Source: JBDTSW01 sp039930945
GTDB taxonomy: Bacteria > Actinomycetota > Thermoleophilia > Solirubrobacterales > 70-9
DNA length: 13,232 nucleotides
Direction of reading: 5' to 3'
NCBI GenBank assembly: GCA_039930945.1
Contig: JBDTSW010000062.1
Location: forward strand, 1-13,232
Positions 1 through 6,924 of the stretch are shown here, one piece after another. The notes under the pieces are model-generated. The model saw only the letters and a program-made list of their open reading frames with translations. It ran no database searches and was not told where the DNA came from. Both the position numbers and the translations under genes were made by a program. The first letter of the stretch is position 1. Each line of letters starts with the position of its first letter.

Positions 1-2
1 CG

Positions 3-68
3 CAGGCCGAGGGCGAGGGTCAGGTCGATTGGCAGCGGTCCGGGCCAGGGCTGCCGTACGAGGAATAA
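3..68 (+). CDS. possible C-terminal end of an unidentified plus-strand gene (partial)
   Basis: Twenty-one codons are open from the left edge and end at a TAA at 66-68; the last residues read LPYEE. Third codon positions are G/C rich, as expected for coding DNA here, but the minus strand over the same bases is equally open and equally GC-biased, so strand is not settled. The plus-strand reading is preferred because it would make this gene converge on rlmN, with its stop at the edge of the intergenic palindrome. No family can be recognised from so few residues. Confidence 0.2.
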   Translation, partial: QAEGEGQVDWQRSGPGLPYEE

Positions 69-77
69 CTCCGGCGG

Positions 78-373
78 AACAACTCCGCCGCCTCCTCCGC
101 TTCGGAACAACTCCGCCGGGATGCTCCGCTTCGCGTCCGCTCCCGGCGGGTTCGGGCGCGAAGCCTTACCCGGCAGGCTCATGCGCGTGACCCGGGACTT
201 CGTCCCTAGCCCAGACCAACCCCCCTTGGGCGGTCGCTCGGGCTAGCGACGGAGTCGCGGTAGACGACAGCCACCCTGCCGGGCAAGGCCTGGGCCCGCG
301 CCCGGCCAGACCGGACGCGAAGCGGAGGATCTGGCCGGAGTTATGCCGAAGCGGAGGATGTCGGCGGAGTGTT
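78..373. repeat. long imperfect palindromic element (arms about 135 bp, 27-nt centre)
   Basis: The two arms (78-212 and 240-373) are reverse complements over nearly their full length, and paired coordinates always add to 451 or 452, so there are almost no indels. Best blocks: 120-139 with 312-331 (19/20), 91-105 with 346-360 (14/15), 163-177 with 275-289 (14/15), 82-90 with 362-370 (9/9) and 206-212 with 240-246 (7/7). The decamer CTCCGCTTCG occurs twice per arm (95-104 and 124-133 forward; 318-327 and 347-356 reverse). The left arm starts with a 28-bp direct repeat at 78 and 106, and a related half unit begins at 64. Each arm also holds its own short hairpin (194-206 and 246-258). The right arm overlaps the last codons of rlmN. 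There is no room for a transposase, so a MITE-like or structured-RNA repeat family is the natural reading. The palindrome itself is certain; its nature is inferred. Confidence 0.85.
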
Positions 374-1345
374 TGCAGCCAACTGCCCGCAGGCGGCGTC
401 TATGTCCTGGCCGCGGGTGAGGCGCACGGTGGTGCGCAGGCCGTGCTCTTCGAGCGCTGCCCGAAAGGCTTCGGTGGCGCTGCGGCTCGACCCCACATAG
501 CGGGAGTCGGTGGGGTTGAACGGGATCAGGTTGACCTTGTAGACGGCGGGGTCGAGGAGGCCGGCGAGGGCGACCGCCTGCTCGTAGCGGTCGTTGACGC
601 CGCCGAGCATCACGTACTCGACGAAGATGAGCCGGCGCTTGCGCGCGTGGTGGCGCTCGCAGGCGGCCAGCACCTCGGCGATCGGATAACGGTCGTTGAC
701 CGGCATCAGCTGCGAGCGCAGCGCGTCGTCGGGCGCATGCAGCGAGAGCGCCAGCCGGATCGGCATCTCGGACTCCGCCAGGCGGTCGATCCCCGGCGTC
801 CAGCCCACGGTCGAGATCGCCGTGCGCCGGTGGGTGATCCCGAGGTCCGGCAACCGCTCGCAGGCGGCGAGCACGGCGTCGAGGTTCATCATCGGCTCGC
901 CCATGCCCATGAAGACGCAGTGGTTGACGGGCCCGAGGCGGAGGAAGTGCAGGGCCTGGTCGACGATCTCGCCGGCGGTCAGGTTGCGGCCGAACCGCAT
1001 CGACCCGGTGGCGCAGAAGGTGCAGGTGAGCGGGCACCCCGACTGCGAGGAGACGCAGATCGAGCGCCGGCCGTCGCGGTAGGACATCAGCACCGCCTCC
1101 AGCGGGCGCTCGTCGGAGGTCGCGAACAGCGCCTTCACGGTGCCGTCAACCGAGCGGGCCTGGTGGTCGACGCGCAGGGTGGAGAAGGGGACCCGCTCGG
1201 CCAGCGCCTCGCGCAGCTGGAGCGGCAGGTTCGTCATCTCGGCGTAGCCGCCGGCTCCTCGCGCCGCCCACTCCCACACCTGCTGGGCGCGGTAGGCGGG
1301 CTCACCGCGCTCGGCCAGGGTGCTTTGCACGAGCTCGAGGTCCAC
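341..1345 (-). CDS. rlmN: 23S rRNA (adenine2503-C2)/tRNA (adenine37-C2) methyltransferase, radical SAM
   Basis: RlmN places a methyl group on C2 of A2503 in 23S rRNA, and in some bacteria on A37 of tRNAs, by a radical-SAM mechanism. Numbered from the GTG at 1345 (334 aa): the radical-SAM cluster motif CPLTCTFC has Cys104, Cys108 and Cys111; Cys97 lies seven residues before the first of these, as the E. coli Cys118 does; GMGEPMMN is at 147-154; the second catalytic cysteine is Cys319 in DIDAACGQL near the C-terminus. All key residues are present. The GTG starting VDLELVQ is chosen because the in-frame extension to an ATG at 1396 adds unconserved, basic residues and would run over the mfd promoter region. 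No clear Shine-Dalgarno sequence precedes it. After the conserved GQLA the protein has about eleven extra low-complexity residues (ending PPTSSASA) encoded by the right arm of the palindrome, which also supplies the TAA stop. It is divergent from mfd and the only minus-strand gene at this end. Confidence 0.95.
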   Translation of the reverse strand: MDLELVQSTLAERGEPAYRAQQVWEWAARGAGGYAEMTNLPLQLREALAERVPFSTLRVDHQARSVDGTVKALFATSDERPLEAVLMSYRDGRRSICVSSQSGCPLTCTFCATGSMRFGRNLTAGEIVDQALHFLRLGPVNHCVFMGMGEPMMNLDAVLAACERLPDLGITHRRTAISTVGWTPGIDRLAESEMPIRLALSLHAPDDALRSQLMPVNDRYPIAEVLAACERHHARKRRLIFVEYVMLGGVNDRYEQAVALAGLLDPAVYKVNLIPFNPTDSRYVGSSRSATEAFRAALEEHGLRTTVRLTRGQDIDAACGQLAANTPPTSSASA

Positions 1346-1372
1346 GCTCCCAGGGTACGTCAGGCGCCGTCC

Positions 1373-1378
1373 TAGAAT
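1373..1378 (+). promoter_or_regulatory. candidate -10 element (TAGAAT) for the mfd operon
   Basis: TAGAAT differs from TATAAT at one base and stands out in this very GC-rich divergent region, 64 bp before the mfd GTG. No convincing -35 hexamer is present at 16-18 bp spacing. The opposite strand reads CATTCT at nearly the same place and could serve rlmN. Confidence 0.35.
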
Positions 1379-1396
1379 GGGTCGGCCGGTCCCCAT

Positions 1397-1418
1397 GGGC
1401 CGGTCTTCGGCCGGACCC
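1397..1418 (+). promoter_or_regulatory. leader hairpin with UUCG loop upstream of mfd
   Basis: In RNA sense, GGG and CCGG pair with CCGG and CCC around a C(UUCG)G tetraloop at 1405-1410, with one bulged U (1404) and one bulged A (1415). It lies between the candidate -10 and the mfd start. No U-tract follows, so it is not a classical terminator. A role in leader stability or translation is only a guess. Confidence 0.4.
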
Positions 1419-1441
1419 GGCGTCCGGTCGTTCTGCGTGTC

Positions 1442-4400
1442 GTGTCGCTGAGACCACTGCTTCAGATAGCCACCGAAAACGAGCGCTTCGCGCAGCTCGC
1501 CGACTCATCGCGCGCCGGCGCCGAGGCCGGTGCGCCCGCGGCGAAGGCCCTGCTCTCGGGGCCGATCCGGCCCTACCTGCTCGCGGCGCTGGTCGATTCC
1601 GCCCAGGGCCTTGGCGGGCGCCCGGCGCTGATCGTCGCCGCCGACGACATCGGCGCGCGTGACCTCGCGCGCGAGCTGGCCGCCTACCTCGCGCCCCGGG
1701 CCGTGCGCCTGTACCCCTCCCGCGGGACCGGCTATGAGTCGCACCTGGCGCCGCCTCCCCATCTGGTCGGCCTGCGGATCGCCGCGCTCGACGCGCTCAC
1801 CGGGTGGGAAGCCACGGGCGACGATCCGCCCCCGGTCGTCGTCGCCAGCGCCGTCGCCCTCGCGGAGGCGGTCCCCGATGCATCCCTGCGGCCCGCCGGC
1901 TTCGAGCTTCGTTGCGGCGAGGAGGTCGATCTCGGCGACGTCGCCGAGCTCCTGGTCGAGGCCGGCTACGAGCGCACCGACCAGGTCTCCGACCGCGGCC
2001 AGTTCTCCGTGCGGGGCGACATCCTCGACGTCTTCCCAGCGACCTCCGAGCGTGCCGCCCGGCTGGAGCTGTTCGGCGACGAGATCGAGTCGATCCGCTG
2101 GTTCTCGACCTTCACCCAGCGCTCGCTGGGAGAGGCACAGGAGCTGCAGCTGGAGCCGGCGGCCGAGCTGTCGCTGGAGCGGCGCGAGCTGGCCGAGGCG
2201 GCCCTCGAGGAGCTGCGAGATGGCGCCGAGGAGACCGCGGCGGAGGCGAAGCGGAGCACGCTGTCGGTGGTGGACGTGCTGCCGCTGGCCGCCCTGCGCG
2301 CCGCGCTGGAGCTGCTCGGCGACGAGGCGGCGGTGGTCGTCGCCGGCTCGGACGAGATCGAGCCGGCGCTGCGCGATCACTGGGAGGACGTGACCACGGC
2401 GATGCACGCCGACGATGCCCGGCACCTGTACGTCGAGGTCGCGGGCCCGCTCGCCGACCGCGCCGCGCTGACGATCTCTGGCGCGGAGTCGGGCCAAGAG
2501 CTGGAGTTCCGCGCCCAAGCACCAAGCTCCCCCGCTCGCAGCATCGCCGAGGCCGAGTCCCAGCTCGAGCGCGAGCTGCGCTCGGGCTACGCCGTGGTCG
2601 TCGCCTTCGAGCACCAGGGTGAGGCCGAGCGCACCCGCTACAACCTCGACCGGCTCCAAGCGCACACGCTCGTGGCGACGCCTGCCAAGGACGAATCGCA
2701 GCTGTTCTTCGCGGAGGCGCGGCTGAACGAGGGGTTCGCGTCTCCCGATCTGAAGCTGGCGGTGATCCCCTTCCGCCGGCTGGTCCATCGCCGCCGCGCC
2801 GCCGCGCCGCCGGCGGTGCGAGGCCGCTTCGCCGCCGCGGTCGATCTCAGGGTGGGCGATCACGTCGTCCACGAAGACCACGGGATCGCGCGCTTCGCCG
2901 GGTTCGAGACCAAGACCGTCGCCGGCGTCACCCGCGACTACCTCGACTTGGAGTACCGCGGCGAGGACCGCGTCTTCGCGCCGACCGACCAGCTGACGAA
3001 GATCACCCGCTACGTCGGCGCTGGAACGGATGCGCCACAGCTCTCGGCGCTCGGGTCCAAGCGCTGGGAGGCCGTCAAGTCGCGAGCCCGGCGCGCCGCG
3101 CGCGAGCTGGCCGGCGAGCTGCTGACCCTGTACGCCGAGCGCAAGGCCCGCAAGGGCCACCCCTTCGCGGCCGACTCGGAGTGGGAGGTCGAGCTCGAGC
3201 GCTCGTTCCCGTTCCGCGAGACGGCCGACCAGCTCGAGGCGATCGAGGCGGTGCGCGAGGACATGGAGGCCGAGCGCCCGATGGACCGCCTGATCTGCGG
3301 TGACGTCGGCTACGGCAAGACCGAGGTGGCGATGCGGGCGGCGCTGAAGGCGGTCGCCGGCTCGAAGCAGGTGATGGTGCTGGTGCCGACGACGATCCTC
3401 GCCCAGCAGCACCTCGGCACCTTCAGCGAGCGCCTGCGCGAGTTCCCGGTCGAGGTGGAGATGGTCTCGCGGCTGCGCAAGCCCGCCGAGGTCCGCGACA
3501 CCCTCGCCCGCTTCACGGAGGGCAAGGTGGACATCCTGATCGGGACCCATCGCCTGCTCAGCAGGGACGTGCGCGCCCCCGATCTGGGCTTGCTGGTGGT
3601 GGACGAGGAGCAGCGCTTCGGCGTTCGCCAGAAGGAGCTCCTGCGCCAGCTGAAGCTGAGGGTTGACGTGCTCTCGCTGTCGGCGACGCCGATCCCGCGG
3701 ACCCTGCAGATGAGCCTGGCGGGGCTGCGCGACGTCTCGGTGATCGAGACGCCGCCCGAGGGCCGCAGGCCGATTCGCACCTACGTCGGCCCCTTCGACG
3801 AGGACCTGGTCGCGCGGGCGATCAGGCGCGAGGCCGAGCGCGGGGGGCAGGCCTTCTTTCTCCACAACCGGATCGACTCCCTGCACGGGACCACAGAGCG
3901 GCTGCGGGCGCTGTGCCCGAAGGTCAGCTTCGGCGAGGCCCACGGGCAGATGGACGAGAACGACCTGGAGGAGGCGATGATGGGCTTCCTGCGCGGCGAG
4001 CAGGACTGCCTGGTGGCGACGACGATCATCGAGTCGGGTCTCGACATCCCCCAGGCGAACACGCTGATCGTCGAACGGGCCGATCAGCTGGGCCTTGCCC
4101 AGGCGTACCAGATCCGCGGCCGGGTGGGCCGATCCCGGGAGCGAGCCTTCGCCTACATGCTCTACCCCTCGGCCGAGGGGCTGGCGCCCGACGCCGCGGC
4201 CCGGCTGGCGACGCTCTCGGACCACACCGAGCTGGGCTCGGGGTTCGCGATCGCGATGCGCGACCTCGAGCTGCGCGGCGCCGGCGACCTGCTCGGCGAC
4301 GAGCAGTCCGGGCACGTCGCCGCCGTCGGCTTCGAGCTCTACGTCGGCCTGCTCGACGAGGCCGTCGCAGAGGTGCAGGCCGAGGAGGAGGCCGGCGTGC

Positions 4401-4879
4401 CCGCGTCCGAGGCGCGGGTCCGCCTCGACGTCGAGGTGGACGCCTACCTGCCCGCCTCCTACATCCCCTTCGAGGCGGCGAAGATCGATATCCACCGGCG
4501 GGTGGCGGCCTCGCGCGAGCCGGGCGAGCTGCGGGCCCTGCGCGACGAGCTGCGCGACCGCTTCGGCCCGCCGCCCGACCCGGTCTCCAACCTGCTCGAG
4601 CTGCAGCGCGCGCGGGTCGAGCTTGGCCGCCTCGGAGCGCGCTCGGTCGAGTTCCGCTCCGGGCGCCTTTCAATCACCCCGCTCGAGCTCGACGCCGCCG
4701 CCGTCGGGCGCCTTCGCGAGCGGGTTCGGGAGGCGATCTACGAGTCGCGGACGAAGACGCTGGGCCTGCGTGTTGACGACGACCCAGCGGCGCGGCTGAA
4801 GGCCGTATCCGACCTCGCCGCCGCGGTCGCCAAGACCCTGGCGGCGGCGAGCGACAGCGCCAAGGTGGGTTCCCGGTAG
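1442..4879 (+). CDS. mfd: transcription-repair coupling factor Mfd
   Basis: Mfd binds RNA polymerase stalled at DNA damage, pushes it off with its ATP-driven translocase and recruits UvrA for nucleotide excision repair. The 1145 aa match the usual length (E. coli 1148). Domains in order: UvrB-like D1/D2 with RGDILDVFPA at 191-200; RNA-polymerase-interacting domain around 468-530 (HVVHEDHGIARFAGF through DRVFAPTDQL); RecG-like translocase with Walker A GDVGYGKTE at 620-628, VLVPTTILAQQH at 646-657, DEEQ at 721-724, SATPIPRT at 747-754 and motif VI QIRGRVGR at 890-897; the TRG region RGAGDLLG at 945-952; and a C-terminal D7 domain from about 985. All helicase motifs look intact. The GTG at 1442 is the first sensible start; no clear ribosome binding site precedes it. 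It heads a six-gene run, with the next start 12 bp after its TAG. Confidence 0.98.
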   Translation: MSLRPLLQIATENERFAQLADSSRAGAEAGAPAAKALLSGPIRPYLLAALVDSAQGLGGRPALIVAADDIGARDLARELAAYLAPRAVRLYPSRGTGYESHLAPPPHLVGLRIAALDALTGWEATGDDPPPVVVASAVALAEAVPDASLRPAGFELRCGEEVDLGDVAELLVEAGYERTDQVSDRGQFSVRGDILDVFPATSERAARLELFGDEIESIRWFSTFTQRSLGEAQELQLEPAAELSLERRELAEAALEELRDGAEETAAEAKRSTLSVVDVLPLAALRAALELLGDEAAVVVAGSDEIEPALRDHWEDVTTAMHADDARHLYVEVAGPLADRAALTISGAESGQELEFRAQAPSSPARSIAEAESQLERELRSGYAVVVAFEHQGEAERTRYNLDRLQAHTLVATPAKDESQLFFAEARLNEGFASPDLKLAVIPFRRLVHRRRAAAPPAVRGRFAAAVDLRVGDHVVHEDHGIARFAGFETKTVAGVTRDYLDLEYRGEDRVFAPTDQLTKITRYVGAGTDAPQLSALGSKRWEAVKSRARRAARELAGELLTLYAERKARKGHPFAADSEWEVELERSFPFRETADQLEAIEAVREDMEAERPMDRLICGDVGYGKTEVAMRAALKAVAGSKQVMVLVPTTILAQQHLGTFSERLREFPVEVEMVSRLRKPAEVRDTLARFTEGKVDILIGTHRLLSRDVRAPDLGLLVVDEEQRFGVRQKELLRQLKLRVDVLSLSATPIPRTLQMSLAGLRDVSVIETPPEGRRPIRTYVGPFDEDLVARAIRREAERGGQAFFLHNRIDSLHGTTERLRALCPKVSFGEAHGQMDENDLEEAMMGFLRGEQDCLVATTIIESGLDIPQANTLIVERADQLGLAQAYQIRGRVGRSRERAFAYMLYPSAEGLAPDAAARLATLSDHTELGSGFAIAMRDLELRGAGDLLGDEQSGHVAAVGFELYVGLLDEAVAEVQAEEEAGVPASEARVRLDVEVDAYLPASYIPFEAAKIDIHRRVAASREPGELRALRDELRDRFGPPPDPVSNLLELQRARVELGRLGARSVEFRSGRLSITPLELDAAAVGRLRERVREAIYESRTKTLGLRVDDDPAARLKAVSDLAAAVAKTLAAASDSAKVGSR

Positions 4880-4891
4880 GGTTCCGCGCTC

Positions 4892-6226
4892 GTGCGTTCG
4901 GCTGAGCAGAAGAAGCGGCTCGTTGCCCTCGTCCTGGGGGCGGCGCTGGTGGTGGCCCTCGGGGCCTTCGCGATCGCCGGCGACATCGGCGAGCCCTCGC
5001 TGGCCGACGACGAGGTGGCCGTAGTCGAGGGGGCTCCCGACCCGGCGATAACGGACGAGGAGCTGCAGACCAACCTCGAGCAGGCCGCCTTCAACCTCAA
5101 CCTTCGCGAGATCCCGCCCCCGGAGGATCCGCAGTTCGAGCAGGTCCAGCAGGCGGCGATCTCGAACGCGATCCAGGGTCGCTGGGTGGGCGGCGAGGCG
5201 GCGGAGCGCGGCATCACCGTCACCGACCGCGACGTCGACCAGGCCCTGGACTCGATCATCAACGACCAGCTCGGCGGCAAGCAGGGCTATGAGAAGTTCC
5301 TCGACGAGTCCCCGTTCGACGAGGAGGCCGTGCGCGCCGTGGCCGAGCTGACCGCGCTCAGCGAGCGGCTGCAGGCCGACGCGATCTCCCCCGAGCCGCC
5401 GACCGTCTCCGACGCCGAGGTGCAGGAGTTCTACGACGCCAACCTCGTTCAGTTCGAGACTCCCGAGACGCGCGACGTGCGGGTGATCCTGAACCCCGAC
5501 GAGGCGGAGATCGAGCAGGCGCAGGCCCTGCTCGACCAGGACGACTCGCCCTCCGGTTGGGAGAAGGCGGCGAAGCAGTACTCGACCGACGAGGCGACCC
5601 GCAACGACGGCGGCCTGCGCGAGAACGTCTCCCAGGGACAGAACGAGCCGGCGCTGGACGATGCGATCTTCTCGGCGGCGCCCGGGTCCCCGGTCGGCCC
5701 GATAACGGGGGAAAGCGGCAGCTACCTGATCCAGGTTGAGAAGGTCAACCCCGGCCAGACCGCGCCGCTGGACGACGTCTCAGACCAGATCCGCCAGACG
5801 CTCCAGCAGGGCATCCAGGCCCAGGACGTCGAGCAGTTCCGCTCGGACTTCATCGCCAAGTGGACCTCGCGCACCTTCTGTCAGGAGGAGATCGCCGTCG
5901 CGCTCTGCGCCAACGCGCCCCCCGCCGCCGACCCCTGCCCGATCGACGACGAGGCCGAGCGCGAGCAGGCCGATCCGGCGATCCTCGACGCGGGTTGTCC
6001 CGCGCCGGCGCTGCCCCGCAACGTGGTCAACCCGGGCACCGGTGCCGTCTTTCCCGGCGAGCAGCTCCCGGTCTTGCCCCAGGGACCGCTGAAGCCGATC
6101 CAGCCGCCTGCCGCCGGCCTGCCGCCGGGCGCCGCGCCGCTCGGCCCCGGCGGCGCTCCGCCGGCGGGCGCACAGGGTGCTCCGCCGGCCGGCGCGCAGA
6201 GCGCCCCGCCCGCCGCCGCGCCGTAG
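4892..6226 (+). CDS. membrane-anchored SurA/PrsA-like foldase with degenerate parvulin domain and Cys/Pro-rich tail
   Basis: The 444-aa protein has a basic N-terminus and one hydrophobic segment (about 9-30) without a lipobox cysteine, so it is probably anchored and faces outside. A SurA-N-like helical region (about 40-165) precedes a parvulin-type domain (about 188-290) recognised by YSTDEATRNDGGL, the ALDDAIFSAAPGSPVGPI stretch and the final SGSYLIQVEKV strand. The two histidines usual in parvulins are absent: VRHIL reads VRVIL (Val198) and GYHII reads GSYLI (Tyr278). Isomerase activity is therefore doubtful and a chaperone role is more likely. The C-terminal part has four cysteines (330, 339, 349, 369), then a Pro/Ala/Gly tail ending in octapeptide repeats. 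An AGGG at 4878-4881 overlapping the mfd stop is a plausible ribosome binding site for the GTG start. Related foldase genes follow mfd in some Firmicutes, from memory. A plain extracytoplasmic chaperone unrelated to the redox genes is possible. Confidence 0.85.
   Translation: MRSAEQKKRLVALVLGAALVVALGAFAIAGDIGEPSLADDEVAVVEGAPDPAITDEELQTNLEQAAFNLNLREIPPPEDPQFEQVQQAAISNAIQGRWVGGEAAERGITVTDRDVDQALDSIINDQLGGKQGYEKFLDESPFDEEAVRAVAELTALSERLQADAISPEPPTVSDAEVQEFYDANLVQFETPETRDVRVILNPDEAEIEQAQALLDQDDSPSGWEKAAKQYSTDEATRNDGGLRENVSQGQNEPALDDAIFSAAPGSPVGPITGESGSYLIQVEKVNPGQTAPLDDVSDQIRQTLQQGIQAQDVEQFRSDFIAKWTSRTFCQEEIAVALCANAPPAADPCPIDDEAEREQADPAILDAGCPAPALPRNVVNPGTGAVFPGEQLPVLPQGPLKPIQPPAAGLPPGAAPLGPGGAPPAGAQGAPPAGAQSAPPAAAP
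6152..6217 (+). repeat. tandem 24-bp repeat coding GAPPAGAQ
   Basis: Two full octapeptide units (residues 421-428 and 429-436, both GAPPAGAQ) are followed by a diverged third (SAPPAAAP) at the end of the foldase. The DNA copies differ mainly at third positions, so the repeat is held at protein level. It looks like a flexible extracytoplasmic linker or tail. Confidence 0.6.
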
Positions 6227-6243
6227 CCGCAAACGACGAAACC

Positions 6244-6915
6244 CTGCGCGCGCTGGCGCGCCTCGACGAGATCACCCGCCGCCTGCGCCGTGAGTGCCCC
6301 TGGGACCGCGAGCAGGATGAGCGCTCGATCGTCCCCCACACCGTCGAGGAGGCCTACGAGCTCGCCGACGCGGCCGAGCGTGGCGACGACGAAAAGCTCC
6401 TCGACGAGCTCGGCGACGTGCTCTTCCAGGTCCACTTCCTGGCGCTGCTGCTGGAGGAGCGGGGGGCCGGGAGCCTCGCCCGGGTGGCCGAGGGGATGAC
6501 GGCGAAGTTGATCCGCCGCCACCCCCACGTGTTCGAGCAGAGCGAGGCTCGGGAGCTGCTCGCCTCGGACCCCGCGACCGCCGCCGACGTCCTCTCCAAC
6601 TGGGACCGGATCAAGAGCGAGGTCGAGGGCCGCGGCGCCGAGGGCCCGTTCTCCGACGTCCCCGAGAACCTGCCGGCGCTGCTGTATGCCCGCAAGCTGC
6701 AGCGCCGGGCCGCCTCGGCGGGGCTCGGCGATCTCGAGGCGGCCTCCGAGCCCGCGGACTCCGGCAAGCGCACCAGCGAGGAGCGCCGTTTCGGCCAGGA
6801 CCTGTTCGCGCTCGTCGACGAGGCACGCCGCCTGGGCGTCGACCCGGAGCTGGCGCTGCGGGCCGAGGCCGAACGCTTCCGCCAGCGGCTCTCGGCCGGC
6901 AGTCCCCCGGAGTAG
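6244..6915 (+). CDS. mazG: MazG family nucleoside triphosphate pyrophosphohydrolase (start unresolved)
   Basis: MazG hydrolyses (d)NTPs to the monophosphate and PPi, cleaning damaged nucleotides. Numbered from a CTG at 6244 (223 aa): CPWD at 18-21, metal-binding EEAYE at 35-39 with ELGD at 55-58, and HPHVF at 93-97 mark the N-terminal MazG domain; LYARKLQRRA through LFALVDEARRLGVDPELAL forms a second domain. In that second domain the usual EELGD acidic motif has become ERRFGQD and its upstream acidic helix is shortened, so its site looks degenerate. MazG-like sequence begins at about NDETLRAL (6232), yet no ATG, GTG or TTG lies in frame between 5863 and 6244. CTG at 6244 or 6253, or GTA at 6223 overlapping the foldase stop as GTAG, are the nearby options. 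The frame is also open upstream to a GTG at 5860, but that stretch is an Arg-rich shadow of the foldase. The next gene starts 9 bp after the stop. Confidence 0.88.
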   Translation: MRALARLDEITRRLRRECPWDREQDERSIVPHTVEEAYELADAAERGDDEKLLDELGDVLFQVHFLALLLEERGAGSLARVAEGMTAKLIRRHPHVFEQSEARELLASDPATAADVLSNWDRIKSEVEGRGAEGPFSDVPENLPALLYARKLQRRAASAGLGDLEAASEPADSGKRTSEERRFGQDLFALVDEARRLGVDPELALRAEAERFRQRLSAGSPPE

Positions 6916-6924
6916 GCTGCGGCG

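Noticed and set aside
64..140. Direct repeats in the left arm as a possible CRISPR array
   Set aside because: Units are adjacent without spacers, only two to three are present, they sit inside a palindrome, and no cas genes are near.
1346..1396. Longer RlmN start at the ATG at 1396
   Set aside because: The extra 17 residues are not part of the family, and the segment covers the only promoter-like sequence between rlmN and mfd.
2247..2256. Extra copy of the decamer CGAAGCGGAG inside mfd
   Set aside because: It is a single copy within normal Mfd coding sequence (Ala-Lys-Arg-Ser) without neighbouring repeat sequence; chance is likely in GC-rich DNA.
1505..4495. Very long open frame on the minus strand opposite mfd
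   Set aside because: It mirrors the mfd codon pattern in high-GC DNA, is full of Arg/Gly/Leu/Gln low-complexity sequence and shows no family motif; mfd on the plus strand is unmistakable.
5860..6243. Upstream extension of mazG to a GTG at 5860
   Set aside because: It would overlap the foldase by over 360 bp and encodes Arg/Pro-rich residues unlike any MazG N-terminus.
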